Below, piece after piece: positions 57,101 to 63,263 of a stretch of 64,000 nucleotides of DNA. The stretch comes from Arenibaculum pallidiluteum (GTDB lineage: Bacteria > Pseudomonadota > Alphaproteobacteria > Azospirillales > Azospirillaceae): the NCBI RefSeq assembly GCF_017355985.1, contig NZ_JAFIQU010000012.1:1-64000 (forward strand), in the 5' to 3' direction. The notes beneath the pieces were generated by a model. That model made no database searches. It was given only the letters and a program-made list of their open reading frames with translations, and was not told the origin of the DNA. The stretch's first letter is position 1. The number at the start of each line of letters is the position of its first letter. The position numbers were made by a program, and so were the translations under genes.

Positions 57101-57373
57101 ACCGAAGCTCAACCTTCCGAGCAGGTCCGGAACGGCGATGCCCCGGCTCGGGACGACGACGGGGCGCTTCTCGATCTGCGTGAGGCACCTTCGCAGCGTG
57201 CAGCCGGCTGGCTTCCCGAGGCCGGGCACGGCGCCGAGGGGAGTTCTTCGCTGGCAGCCCAGATCCGGCAGGCCGGGCGCGCAGGGCTCTATGCCGAGGG
57301 GCGCGCGCTTCTCGATAGCCTGGCCCGCGCTCCTCAACCGCAGGCACCGGATTTGTCACGGTCGGCCGCCTGA
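45140..57373 (+). CDS. Giant cadherin-like repeat surface protein with LEPR leader and DUF4347
   Basis: A 4,077-residue protein, predicted to be exported. It has no Sec signal. Instead a basic N-terminus leads to LEPRLVFDAAL at about 31-41, resembling the LEPR-type N-terminal motif of very large exported proteins. Two DUF4347-like modules follow: a degenerate one (about 83-205) and a complete one (about 215-375) with SHGTPGS (His270) and LLLGCNVAE (Cys314). About 20 cadherin-like repeats separated by VTPVNDAP-type motifs run to about residue 3700, broken by a poly-Gly linker encoded at 47867-47920. Two dystroglycan-like PGWLRFDP modules and a Pro/Glu-rich tail finish it. No RTX nonapeptides or obvious type I tail are seen. 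Ribosome binding site AGAAGGA. First gene of the export operon. Likely an adhesin or biofilm protein. Confidence 0.88.
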   Translation: MASSSHDKPAAKAPSSRKSTTIASHSVRLALEPRLVFDAALVATIAEVNDQGADAAAPDSHPDNNGPDVPGSAVAPSSYGSTHSPTVVVVDARSPERDSLVASAGPGREVVVVAADADPVNSVTAALADRRGIDSLHLVGFEGEDGLRLGSAPLTEAIVTGRGSEIAGWRDAFEDPGTITVHGSRTTATAAFAESLGDIVGLDAGTTSEPLPAGRTVVVVDGRIADTDRLLEGLPDGVEVVRIGAEEDGIAAVARAVSGGGVASLQIISHGTPGSIVLGRDSISSATLVGGARDAIAAWGLGLTAEADILLLGCNVAETEDGKAFVAGLAALTGADVAASVDSTGSAALGGDWDMETRSGQIDSALALDDTAIADYAHLLAAPTISDAATTVRTQIEDTALVISGITVGDADPADTTLRLQLTVDTGTITLAGVSGLTFNAGTANGSATIDVTGSLADLNAAIGGMVYRMGLNASGSATLTITAIDLSLASSTRTVSLAVTPVNDAPTPVVPGLTVAEGQKDVSFSTANLNVVDVDNLPEQVMIRIDSLPTTGTLRFNGFGVVVGSTFSLADLAKLTYSHGGADVRTGDTDHFSISVNDGAGGADGNGAWSASQAVTISLTPVNQAPIVGFAPGGTFYEGRQDVPVGLTITDRESGHADSLANSRVEIVSLNLGGEGVLYRDTNGNGTFDTGEAVAVGQTFSGEEAAQLRFSHYGSETNRTTPPSFTVRVTDAGGGHGSGAALSTERQITIPVVPVNDDPVLAVNAPLLVAEGTDTRVLSPAELSVTDVDTLNRNLLVYLMESRPTQGVIQLNIDRTGGANWKTLGIGGRFTQEDIDQGRVRYVHQGDGVASTDSFTFSVRDSMYQAWPVPGTAGAVRDGAAIATKTFTINIADATPGGGTISDPDPGYGGGGGEGGGGEGGGGGGGSPTDPGNAPTPTPIGMTNNNYQGSQAAIPGEGQDALLNQSMLKYQFEIGGYVVPDAEVVYTVTGQPANGWLELKAAGVWTRIHDYGTFTQQDINLGNVRFVHDSGEDFHSSFNYIVSNGGPHSVTSTFEIKVAPTNDRPSASAGTTVTTTEGGTVRITGQQIRASDVDLALQPELQVGEGAKDNLWFRVLTLPADGALQRWNGTTWVAVTTNDWLPIEALTATGIDGGTGALRYVHAGGDQAANFTDGFTVEVRDDLGPPADAWSVQTGLAAPAANNLSDTASITIEIAPLNDAPLVALTPDATDPVVTDSGGTVRTGVNNPLTVAEGQTNVSLKDHLAAVDPDNTTVQRQFRITDATDHGTLRRSGVALGVGSVFTQDDLDSGRITYTHDGSETVTDSFSFVVSDGVVKTAVARFDIIITPANDKPTLTGPGTIAHGNASPLTFTGGNAISITDLDLAAIGTGEQDFVQVTVEAQNPNARLNLSGPIPGLTVIQGGGRGEKLVIQGSAAAVQQALNGLSLDFVDEGGNPADVDGAVSVKVSVDDRLRDETGNLTSGANGGPVNQDGTVIDGTSNVATHTFTVYASATPDDPTFVNIPSSLSVNEEAALAFTGANRVEIADVDAFPIASATGSIRLLAGNGNLRIGDLNGATVTAGSNDSGDLTLTGTLAQLNAALLTLTYTGKLNYTNTLTPDQITVRVLANTASGIGVGGASQVERTIQVTVNPVNDAPVVTAPSGTQTASTTAPVVFSTANGNAISVTDVDVKGVPINGMAGTNVIRITLDPTQGWTPAPASYGVLKLASTAGITFVDGITYDPAAGHTVTSTSGAGGPLVIEGTIDAINAALDGLSYTSPNNIDRTVQLRVTADDRANGGTGAKTDAKTIQINASSDNDPPQVTVPAAQTVDEDTSLAFNGEHRITVADPDDFGGTLRAELRVTNGTLSVTNTTGVTGNNTATLVITGTEAHINTVLAGLSYRGALNFHGSDSLVVKVFDNGNTGNRPGSVSTPGAGYEDGSSNKLVTTQTVDITVTPVNDAPVFGSLAGPVTYTENGPGIRLDADATISDVELGGRAGGSGDWNGAVLTIARYSGSDFSPDANDVFETTGSLSFVSSGAGTGNVVIGGTTVGTYSMPAPGRIEITFNYAATNATVASVLQQITYRHDGDAPPASLVLRIQIDDGNTGTADQGSGGRKTATYDLTVNVTRHNDSPGVSGLDNRPSYVEDQPAVVLDGNVDLFDAELDAANNWSGATLTIRRNGGANAEDVFEGSGTLMLSGNNVVLNGTTVGAYTMSGGQLTITFNGQATSARVDAVVQQIAYRNTNQNPPASVTLAYIVNDGGNASSQGGAAQTSSAATVTVDITPVNDAPTLGGLPASASYAEGASPTVIGPAVTLGDIDSPDFNGGSLRLALLSGGTADDRLSIRNQGTGAGQIGFDGTTLTYGGAVIGTVAGGSGTTPLVVTFTSTAATRAAVEALIENLTFSNVSEHPDTAPRTARLTVVDGDGTALGGTDTYTSPDITLTVSRVNDAPALSGLGGTVGHTEGAAATVLAPGAALSAADLDLRGSWAGAVLTLERQGGANASDQFTGAGALSLAGNGDVVLDGTTVVGSWSTATAGRLQITFNASATPALVDRVVQNIAYRYAGDAPPASVTISWTISDANTGIPDQGATGVPLTGTGSVTVTLTATNDAPVLNPAATLVLDAIPEDTGAPVAGVASGTLVSSLIGGITDPDLTAGRGIAVVGADASQGTWWFSTDGGASWSALGTPSEGAARLLASDGSTRIHFQPNADWNGVLGSALTIRAWDLSAGSNGGTADITTVGTGGTLPFSTASDTVSLTVTPVNDAPTLSGLPASASYAEGASPTVIGPAVTLGDIDSPDFNGGSLRLALLSGGTADDRLSIRNQGTGAGQIGFDGTTLTYGGAVIGTVAGGSGTTPLVVTFTSTAATRAAVEALIENLTFSNVSEHPDTAPRTARLTVVDGDGTALGGTDTYTSPDITLTVSRVNDAPALSGLGGTVGHTEGAAATVLAPGAALSDADLDLRGSWAGAVLTLERQGGANASDQFTGAGALSLAGNGDVVLDGTTVVGSWSTATAGRLQITFNASATPALVDRVVQNIAYRYAGDAPPASVTISWTISDANTGIPDQGATGVPLTGTGSVTVTLTATNDAPVLNPAATLVLDAIPEDTGAPVAGVASGTLVSSLIGGITDPDLTAGRGIAVVGADASQGTWWFSTDGGASWSALGTPSEGAARLLASDGSTRIHFQPNADWNGVLGSALTIRAWDLSAGSNGGTADITTVGTGGTLPFSTASDTVSLTVTPVNDAPVLSGLGGTLNYAEAATAKVLAPAAALSDVELGGRDNWAGAVLTLSRVVDGVPAPNAQDRFGSTGTLQFANGGDVTVDGVTVGTWSAPAAGQIRIVFGANATTALAGQVLSQITFANDAASLPASISVGWHLSDGNTGDTDQGTGGALVATGSVTVVFAAVNDPPVNTAPTAVTTREDTPFSFTGSNRISIADPDAENAAVQVRLVATNGTITLSRTTGLTFTVGDGTGDPIITMTGTITDINAALDGLVFLPGQDFGGSASLRIVTNDLGNAGSGGAKQDDVTIAIAVTPVADMPTLSASASGLEDTAIPLVINAAATDTDGSESLRIVIANIPEGSRLINGAGDAIAISGGSATLTAAQLAGLAIIPPANRDVSFTLTVTAIATEAENGDSAQTSQQVTVAITPVNDAPQALGTLPDRITAEETPIGYLLPPGLFGDIDTGDTVTLSAQLAGGAPLPGWLRFDPATGSFTATPARGDAGSIRVEVVATDRAGASVTIPYSFVVTPLPEAPVVTPPDTVPPVPAPGTGTGGGGTPPASNNDPITSPTKPADPGLITNPPIDGDDEASGNGGFQGSDRPGENGLLSQSSLFDLGGSRRLELLLVGSPGNRVLIPEQNATFQVPRTIFRHSNPGERLAFEAKRPNGEPLPGWLRFDTETLTFIGRPPADAIGNLDVVIVARDTRGAQAAAPFRITITRDVQEGGLQGQGTRQPADQERNEAPQVPPEGNASPPAGIPPTEAQPSEQVRNGDAPARDDDGALLDLREAPSQRAAGWLPEAGHGAEGSSSLAAQIRQAGRAGLYAEGRALLDSLARAPQPQAPDLSRSAA
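52021..53457 (+). repeat. First copy of a 1,437-bp tandem duplication
   Basis: This 479-codon unit (three cadherin-like repeats, from after VNDAPT to the next VNDAPT) is almost identical to the following unit at 53458-54894. I found only a handful of substitutions, including S-A-A-D-L against S-D-A-D-L. The length is a multiple of three, so the frame is kept. Confidence 0.92.
53458..54894 (+). repeat. Second copy of the 1,437-bp tandem duplication
   Basis: Follows the first copy directly and stays in frame. Near-identity at DNA level implies recent duplication or ongoing homogenisation, since the other cadherin-like repeats in the protein are well diverged. Confidence 0.92.
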
Positions 57374-57413
57374 TCCGCTGCTAGCTTCCACCACGAATAC
57401 GCGAACCCCCGAC

Positions 57414-59036
57414 ATGAACTCTCCCCGCACTGGCATGAACCGCGTCGTCCGCTGCTCCTGCGCCCTGGCCGGCGTCCTCCTGCTCGGTGCCTGCGCCATT
57501 TCGCCCGACCCGATCTCGGACGGCCAGCACCTCGCACGCGCACAGGCCGAGCGACAGAAGCTCTATGAAGCAGTTCCGGCGATCGATGGACCCCTGACTC
57601 TCGAGGAAGCCATCGCGCGGGCCCTCCGTTTCAACTACGACCACCGGCTGGCGCTGCTCGAGCAGACACTTCAGAACAGCCAGCTCACGCTGGCGAACTT
57701 CAACATGCTGCCGCGGCTGGCTGCCAATGCCGGCTACACCGTGCGCGACGTGGAGACCGCGTCGTCGAGCGTCTCGATCCTGACCCGCCGGCAGTCGCTG
57801 GAGCCCTCGGTCTCGCAGGACGAGAGCCGTTGGACCGGCGACATCACCTTCACCTGGAACCTGCTGGATTTCGGCCTCAGCTACTTTCAGGCCAAGCAGC
57901 AGGCGGATCGCGCGCTGATCGCCGTCGAGCGGCGCCGACGCGTCGTCAACAACATGATCCGCGAGGTCCGTTCGGCCTATTGGCGGGCCGCGACCGCCGA
58001 GCGCCTGCTGCCGCAGATCGAGCCGGTGATCAACGAGGCCGAGAAGGCGCTGGAGGCTTCGCGCGAGATCGAGCGCGACGGGCTGCAGGCGCCGGTCGAG
58101 ACGCTGGAATACCAGCGCACGATCCTGCAAGTCGTCTCGCAGCTGCGCCGGCTGCGTTCCGACCTGTCGGTCGCCAAATCCCAGCTCGCATCACTGGTCA
58201 ACATCCCGCCGGGGACCTCCTTCGCCATCGCTGCCGCGGGCCTCGAGCGGATGCCCGTCCCGCAGCCGCCCACGGCACCGCTCGCCGAGCTTGAGCTCTA
58301 TGGGCTGACACTGCGCCCCGAGCTGCGCGAGGAGGTCTACCAGGAGCGGGTGGATCGCCAGAACGTGTATCGCGAGATCCTGCGCATGGTTCCGGGTGTC
58401 TCGCTCTTCGCGGGACCCAACTACGACAGCAATTCCTATCTCGTTAACAACCAGTGGAACGAGGCCGGCTTCCGCGTGACCTGGAACCTGATCGGCTTGC
58501 TTCAGGGCCCCAAGGCGGTCGAAGTGGCCGAGAGCCAGGGTGCCGTGACGGCGGCGCGGCGGCTCGCGCTCAGCATCGCAGTCATCACCCAGATCAACAT
58601 CAGCTACCAGCAGTTCCTTCAGGCGCGCGAAGCCTACCGCACGGCCCAAGCGATCAGCGACGTTGAGGCGAAGATCACCAGCCTCACCCGCGGCGGGAAC
58701 GACGCCCAGGCGGTGCCGGAGCTGGAGCGGATCCGGCGCAGCACCTCGGCGATCGCGGCCGAGCTGGAGCGCGACCGAGCGCTGTCGGAGCTGCAGGGCG
58801 CCGTCTCCAACATCTACGTCGCAATCGGTATGGACCCGCTGCCCGCGGGCGCGCAGAGCGACGACTACCACATCCTGCGCGAGCAGGTTCGCGCATCCCT
58901 CGTCCGAATGGAGTCCGGCATGCTGCCGGCCCTGCCGCAGCCAGAGCCGCCCGCGTCCGAGAAAGCAGCCGAGCCGACCATGCCGTTATCGACGGGCATT
59001 CCAATGTCCCAGATCCTTCCCGCTCCCGTGACATGA
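57414..59036 (+). CDS. TolC-like outer-membrane efflux lipoprotein
   Basis: A 540-residue protein of the outer-membrane efflux (OEP/TolC) fold. A lipoprotein signal ends in VLLLGACAIS, so the Cys at about 27 is lipidated. Two TolC-type repeats follow: TLEEAIARALRFNYDHRLALLEQ and long coiled coils, with WTGDITFTWNLLDFGLSYFQ and FRVTWNLIGLLQGPKAVEVAES as the paired barrel-strand turns. It should form the outer-membrane channel for the secretion apparatus. The ATG at 57414 is 40 bp after the adhesin stop; ATG 57435 is an alternative and neither has a strong ribosome binding site. Its stop overlaps the next start by 4 bp. Confidence 0.88.
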   Translation: MNSPRTGMNRVVRCSCALAGVLLLGACAISPDPISDGQHLARAQAERQKLYEAVPAIDGPLTLEEAIARALRFNYDHRLALLEQTLQNSQLTLANFNMLPRLAANAGYTVRDVETASSSVSILTRRQSLEPSVSQDESRWTGDITFTWNLLDFGLSYFQAKQQADRALIAVERRRRVVNNMIREVRSAYWRAATAERLLPQIEPVINEAEKALEASREIERDGLQAPVETLEYQRTILQVVSQLRRLRSDLSVAKSQLASLVNIPPGTSFAIAAAGLERMPVPQPPTAPLAELELYGLTLRPELREEVYQERVDRQNVYREILRMVPGVSLFAGPNYDSNSYLVNNQWNEAGFRVTWNLIGLLQGPKAVEVAESQGAVTAARRLALSIAVITQINISYQQFLQAREAYRTAQAISDVEAKITSLTRGGNDAQAVPELERIRRSTSAIAAELERDRALSELQGAVSNIYVAIGMDPLPAGAQSDDYHILREQVRASLVRMESGMLPALPQPEPPASEKAAEPTMPLSTGIPMSQILPAPVT

Positions 59037-59824
59037 CCCTGATACGGCTCTTCCCCGCGCTTCTCGTGATCCTGGGCATCGCGGGACCGCTCGCGGCCCA
59101 GGACCTTCCCGCTCCGTCGTCGGACGAGCTCGGTGTTGCCCTGGAGCGGCAGATCCGGGCGCAGCTGGTGCCGCGCCGGAACACCCCCATGGCGAGCCCC
59201 ATGGCCGGCCGGATCGTCGAGCTGCCATGGCGGGACGGTGAGGCGGTCAAGGAAGGCCAGGTCGTCGTCCGCTTCGACTGCGCCATCCAGCAGAGCCAGC
59301 TCGCCCGCAGCCGGGCAGCTCTCGAGAAACGCCGCCGTGTGCGCGAAGTGAACGAGCGGCTCGTCAAGCTCGGCTCGGTCACGCGGCTCGACGTCGACGT
59401 GAACGAGGCCGAGGTCCAGGAGGCCGCGGCTGAGGTTCGGCTGATGGAGGCGATGGTTGCGCGGTGCACCGTCACGGCCCCCTTCGCCGGCCGGATCGTC
59501 GACGTGCCTGCGCGCCAATGGCAGTTCATCGGCGAGGGCCAGCCCCTGCTGGAGATCGCGGACGACGGCGAACTCGAAGCCGAGATGATCGTACCCTCCG
59601 CCTGGCTCTCCTGGCTGGGCCCCGGCCATGGCTTCGCGGTGGCGATCGAGGAGACGGGCCGCAGCTACCCGGCCACGGTCGTACGCCTGGCCGGCCGGGT
59701 CGATCCGGTCAGCCGCTCCATCAAGGTCTATGCCCGGCTGTCCAAGCGCGCGCCGGAACTGCTGGCCGGCATGAGCGGGCGCGCCCTGATCGAGCCTCCC
59801 GATGGCGCGCGCGAGGCGCGATGA
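59033..59824 (+). CDS. RND-type periplasmic adaptor protein
   Basis: A 263-residue membrane-fusion protein. A signal sequence (LFPALLVILGIAGPLAA) is followed by the lipoyl half-domain (ASPMAGRIVELPWRDGEAVKEGQ, then VVVRFDCAIQQSQLARSRAAL), a short alpha hairpin (SRAALEKRRRVREVNERLVKLG), the second lipoyl half (TVTAPFAGRIVDVPAR) and a beta barrel. It bridges the inner-membrane component and the TolC-like channel. Its start overlaps the TolC gene and its stop overlaps the next gene (ATGA both sides), so the three are tightly coupled. Confidence 0.88.
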   Translation: MTLIRLFPALLVILGIAGPLAAQDLPAPSSDELGVALERQIRAQLVPRRNTPMASPMAGRIVELPWRDGEAVKEGQVVVRFDCAIQQSQLARSRAALEKRRRVREVNERLVKLGSVTRLDVDVNEAEVQEAAAEVRLMEAMVARCTVTAPFAGRIVDVPARQWQFIGEGQPLLEIADDGELEAEMIVPSAWLSWLGPGHGFAVAIEETGRSYPATVVRLAGRVDPVSRSIKVYARLSKRAPELLAGMSGRALIEPPDGAREAR

Positions 59825-61170
59825 GCGAAAGCCTGAATCGCCAGCTCCTGCGCCTCAGCACCCTGCTGCAGCTCGAGCACAGGGCGCGCGGCAGCACGGC
59901 GGACACGCTTCCTTTTCTGATCGTCAACGAGACGGCCTCGGTCCTCCCGTACCGTCAGGCGGTGCTGTGGCAGGCGGCCGAGCGTCGCGGCGGACGCATC
60001 GTCGCGACGTCCGGCGTGGCCCTGCACGATCCCGATGGTCCCTATCTGCGGTGGCTCTCTCAGCTGTTCGCAGTGGTCTCGCGCACGGCTGAAGCTGGGC
60101 GGATTCATGCCATCGCGGCGGATGCGCTGACGGATCATCCGGGTATCGCGCGCGAATGGGCTGATTGGCTGCCACGCCAGGCGCTGTGGGTGCCCATGGT
60201 GGCGCCTGGCGGGATCGTCGTCGGAGCGCTCCTCCTCGTGCGGGACGAGCCCTGGACCGAGGCCGACGAGCACGTTCTCGAGTATCTCTGCGGGGCCTAC
60301 GCCCACTCCTGGATCCTGGCGCACCAGACTGGCCGGCTGCCCTGGGCCAAGCGTCCGCTCCCCGGCAAGCTGGCCCTGGCACTGGTCGCGGCGCTGTTCG
60401 CGGCAGGCTTCTACCCGGTCCGGCAATCGGTGCTGGCGCCGGCCGAGATCGTCCCGCGCGATCCCGTGCTCGTGCGCGCTCCCATCGAGGGCATTGTCGA
60501 CCGGTTCGAGGTGCAGCCTTACGAGGCCGTGCGTTCCGGCCAGGCGCTCTTCGCGATCGATGACACGCAGCTTCGCAGCCGCCTGAAGGTTTCCATCAAG
60601 GCGCGTGAGATCGCCCAGGCCGAGTACCTGCAAGCGGCGCAGCTCGCGGTGGTCGATCCCAAGGCCAAGGCCAGGCTGTCCGTGCTCCAGGCCAAGGTCG
60701 AGCAGCAGAACGCCGAAGTGGCGCTTGTCCAGGCGCTGCTCGAGCGGGTGCGCGTGTCGGCACCGCGCGATGGCGTCGCCGTCTTCGACGACGTGAACGA
60801 CTGGACCGGCAAGCCGGTGACGGTCGGTGAGCGGGTGATGCTGCTCGCCGACCCCGCGCAGGTCGCGCTCGAGATCCGCGTGCCGGTCGGGGAGGCGCTG
60901 CCGATCGACGTCGGGGCCGAGGCTCTGTTCTTTCTGAACGTGGCACCGGATGCGCCCGTTGCGGCGCGCGTCGACCGGATCGGCTACCGCACGTCGCCGG
61001 ACACGGACGGCACGCTGTCCTATCGGCTGAAGGCCGGTTTCGAAGGACAGGGCGAGGGGCTGCGCATCGGGCTGAAGGGCACGGCCAAGATCTACGGCGA
61101 GGAGGCTCCGCTGGCGCTCTGGGCGCTGCGCCGGCCGATCGCGGCGGTGCGGCAGTGGCTGGGGCTATGA
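59821..61170 (+). CDS. GAF-HlyD fusion adaptor
   Basis: A 449-residue protein. The first 170 residues form a GAF-like domain: LEHRARGSTADTLPFLIVNE, then LWVPMVAPGGIVVGALLLVR and TEADEHVLEYLCGAYAHSWI. A transmembrane helix is at about 182-198 (LALALVAALFAAGFYPV). The rest is an HlyD-type adaptor with APIEGIVDRFEVQPYEAVRSG, coiled coil and DGVAVFDDVNDWTGKPVTVG, and ends in a membrane-near region. A cytoplasmic ligand-sensing GAF domain on a periplasmic adaptor is unusual: it could gate or time export. Starts ATG at 59821 overlapping the previous stop. Confidence 0.85.
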   Translation: MSESLNRQLLRLSTLLQLEHRARGSTADTLPFLIVNETASVLPYRQAVLWQAAERRGGRIVATSGVALHDPDGPYLRWLSQLFAVVSRTAEAGRIHAIAADALTDHPGIAREWADWLPRQALWVPMVAPGGIVVGALLLVRDEPWTEADEHVLEYLCGAYAHSWILAHQTGRLPWAKRPLPGKLALALVAALFAAGFYPVRQSVLAPAEIVPRDPVLVRAPIEGIVDRFEVQPYEAVRSGQALFAIDDTQLRSRLKVSIKAREIAQAEYLQAAQLAVVDPKAKARLSVLQAKVEQQNAEVALVQALLERVRVSAPRDGVAVFDDVNDWTGKPVTVGERVMLLADPAQVALEIRVPVGEALPIDVGAEALFFLNVAPDAPVAARVDRIGYRTSPDTDGTLSYRLKAGFEGQGEGLRIGLKGTAKIYGEEAPLALWALRRPIAAVRQWLGL

Positions 61171-63263
61171 CCCTTCCGCAGCTGCGTGACGACCTCCGGC
61201 TGCTGGAGGGACCACACAGCCTGCATGGCGCTCCGACCTGGACGCTGCACGATCCCCTGGCCAATCGGTACTTCCGGATCGGCTGGCTGGAGTTCGAGAT
61301 GCTATCGCGCTGGAGCCTGGGCGCCTCCGGCGCCGTCGCGCAGGCGCTGTTGCGCGAGACCACCATCGCCGTGGGCGAGCCCGATGTCTCCGCCTTCGCT
61401 CGATTTCTCGAGGACCACGGGCTGTGCACGGCGCGCGGGCCGGAGGCCCAGGCACGCCTGCTGCGCCAGCGCGAGGCGGTTCGCAAAGGACCGCTGACGT
61501 GGCTGCTGAAGAACTACCTGTTCCTTCGCCTGAGGCTGGTCAGGCCTGACCGCTTTCTGGAAGCAACCCTGCCGCTCGTCGCCTGGATGTTTTCGCGGGG
61601 CTTTCTGATGGTGGTTGGCCTCGCGGCCCTGCTTGGGCTGTGGCTGGTCGGGCGCCAATGGGACGCCTTCCTAGCGGGGTTTGCCGGCTACGCGAGCCTT
61701 GAAGGGGCTGCGACGGTGGCGCTTGTCCTGACCGGCGTAAAGGTGCTGCACGAATTCGGGCATGGCTATGCGGCGCGCCGCTTCGGCTGCCGGGTTCCAG
61801 CCATGGGTATCGCCTTCATCGTGTTGTGGCCGATGCTGTGGACCGACACGACGGGTGCATGGCGCCTGACCTCGCGGCGCCAGCGGCTCGCCATCGACGC
61901 GGCGGGGATCATGGTCGAGCTGGCGCTGGCCGCCTTCGCCTCGGTCGCATGGGCATTGCTGCCCGATGGCGCGGCACGTGATGCCGCACATCTCCTGGCG
62001 GGGACGACGTGGATCTCGACCCTTGCGGTCAACGTGAACCCGCTGATGCGCTTCGACGGCTACTATCTGATCTCGGATCTGCTCGACGAGCCGAACCTCC
62101 AGGACCGAGCCTTCGCTCACGGCCGCTGGCGCCTGCGCGAGACCCTCTTCGGTTTCGGCGACCCAGCGCCCGAGCCGCTGCCACGCCGGCGTCGGATTAT
62201 CTTCACCCTCTATGCCTGGGTGATCTGGCTGTATCGCCTCGTCGTCTTCACCGGGATCGCGATCCTGGTCTACCACATGGCATTCAAACTGCTGGGGCTT
62301 TTCCTCTTCGCGGTCGAGATGTGGTGGTTCGTCCTCCGCCCGATCGCGAACGAGCTGAAGGTCTGGGCCGAACGCCGAAGCCGCTTCCGCATGAACATCA
62401 GAACCTCCTTCCTCTTGGCCGCAACCTGCGCCCTCGGGGCGGTTGCCGTGCTGCCCTGGCAGAAGAGCGTCACCGCGCAGGGTGTCCTGCAGGCATCGGC
62501 CGAGGCCTTGCTCTATACGCCCGTCGCGGGCCGGCTTGCCGTGCCGCCCCAGGAGGGGACGCGGGTCGTTCCGGGAGACCTGGTCGCCCAGTTGGACCTG
62601 CCGGATCTCGGCTTGCGCATATCGGCCGCCGAGAAGCGCCTCGAGCATGTCACGGCACAGGTGGCGCTGGCCTCTGTCGATGCCGAAGCTGCGCAGAGGA
62701 GCGTCGTTGCCTGGCAGGAGCTCGAAGCCGCCGGCGCTGAACTCGAGGCGCTGCGGACCCGCCGGGCCGAGCTGGAGGTGCGGGCGACCGTTCCGGGCAT
62801 CGTGATCGACGTCCCGGACCATCTGCATTCGGGCGACTGGATTGCTGCACGCGAGCCCGTCGGCATGATCGTCAGCGACCGCGCGCTCGTCCGCGCCTAT
62901 GTGCCGGAATCCGAGCTTTCCCGCCTGGTGGCGGGCGCCGCGGCCCGCTTTTATGGCCAGGACGGGTTGGCGCCGTCGGTTCATCTTCGGCTGGTGTCGC
63001 TGGCTCCAACGGCAGCGCGCACGACCGACGATCCCGAGGTTGCATCCGTCTATGGCGGCGAGGTGGCATCGCACCTGACCTCGCAGGGCGAGATCCAGAT
63101 CCAGGAGGCCGTCAATCTCGCGACGTTCGAGACGGCGGAACCCATGCCGGCCCCGCTCCGGGCCATGCGCGGGCATGTCGTGATCGAGGCGGAGCCGGTC
63201 AGTCCTGCCGGTCGTTTCTGGCGCCAGATGCTGGGTGTGCTGATTCGCGAGAGTGGGTTGTGA
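61167..63263 (+). CDS. Site-2 protease (M50)-HlyD fusion with PqqD-like N-terminus
   Basis: A 698-residue inner-membrane protein. Residues 1-100 (LRLLEGPHSLHGAPTWTLHD, ANRYFRIGWLEFEMLSRW) match the PqqD-like winged-helix fold used as a peptide-recognition element. The membrane domain has the M50 zinc site H195-E-F-G-H199 and the third ligand Asp297 in NVNPLMRFDGYYLISDL. After the last helix (about 415-430) comes an HlyD-type part: TPVAGRLAVPPQEGTRVVPG, coiled coil, then VRATVPGIVIDVPDHLHSGDWIA. It may recognise the adhesin leader, cut or thread it, and hand it on. The start at 61167 overlaps the upstream stop; the HEFGH is complete, so activity is expected. Confidence 0.87.
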   Translation: MTLPQLRDDLRLLEGPHSLHGAPTWTLHDPLANRYFRIGWLEFEMLSRWSLGASGAVAQALLRETTIAVGEPDVSAFARFLEDHGLCTARGPEAQARLLRQREAVRKGPLTWLLKNYLFLRLRLVRPDRFLEATLPLVAWMFSRGFLMVVGLAALLGLWLVGRQWDAFLAGFAGYASLEGAATVALVLTGVKVLHEFGHGYAARRFGCRVPAMGIAFIVLWPMLWTDTTGAWRLTSRRQRLAIDAAGIMVELALAAFASVAWALLPDGAARDAAHLLAGTTWISTLAVNVNPLMRFDGYYLISDLLDEPNLQDRAFAHGRWRLRETLFGFGDPAPEPLPRRRRIIFTLYAWVIWLYRLVVFTGIAILVYHMAFKLLGLFLFAVEMWWFVLRPIANELKVWAERRSRFRMNIRTSFLLAATCALGAVAVLPWQKSVTAQGVLQASAEALLYTPVAGRLAVPPQEGTRVVPGDLVAQLDLPDLGLRISAAEKRLEHVTAQVALASVDAEAAQRSVVAWQELEAAGAELEALRTRRAELEVRATVPGIVIDVPDHLHSGDWIAAREPVGMIVSDRALVRAYVPESELSRLVAGAAARFYGQDGLAPSVHLRLVSLAPTAARTTDDPEVASVYGGEVASHLTSQGEIQIQEAVNLATFETAEPMPAPLRAMRGHVVIEAEPVSPAGRFWRQMLGVLIRESGL

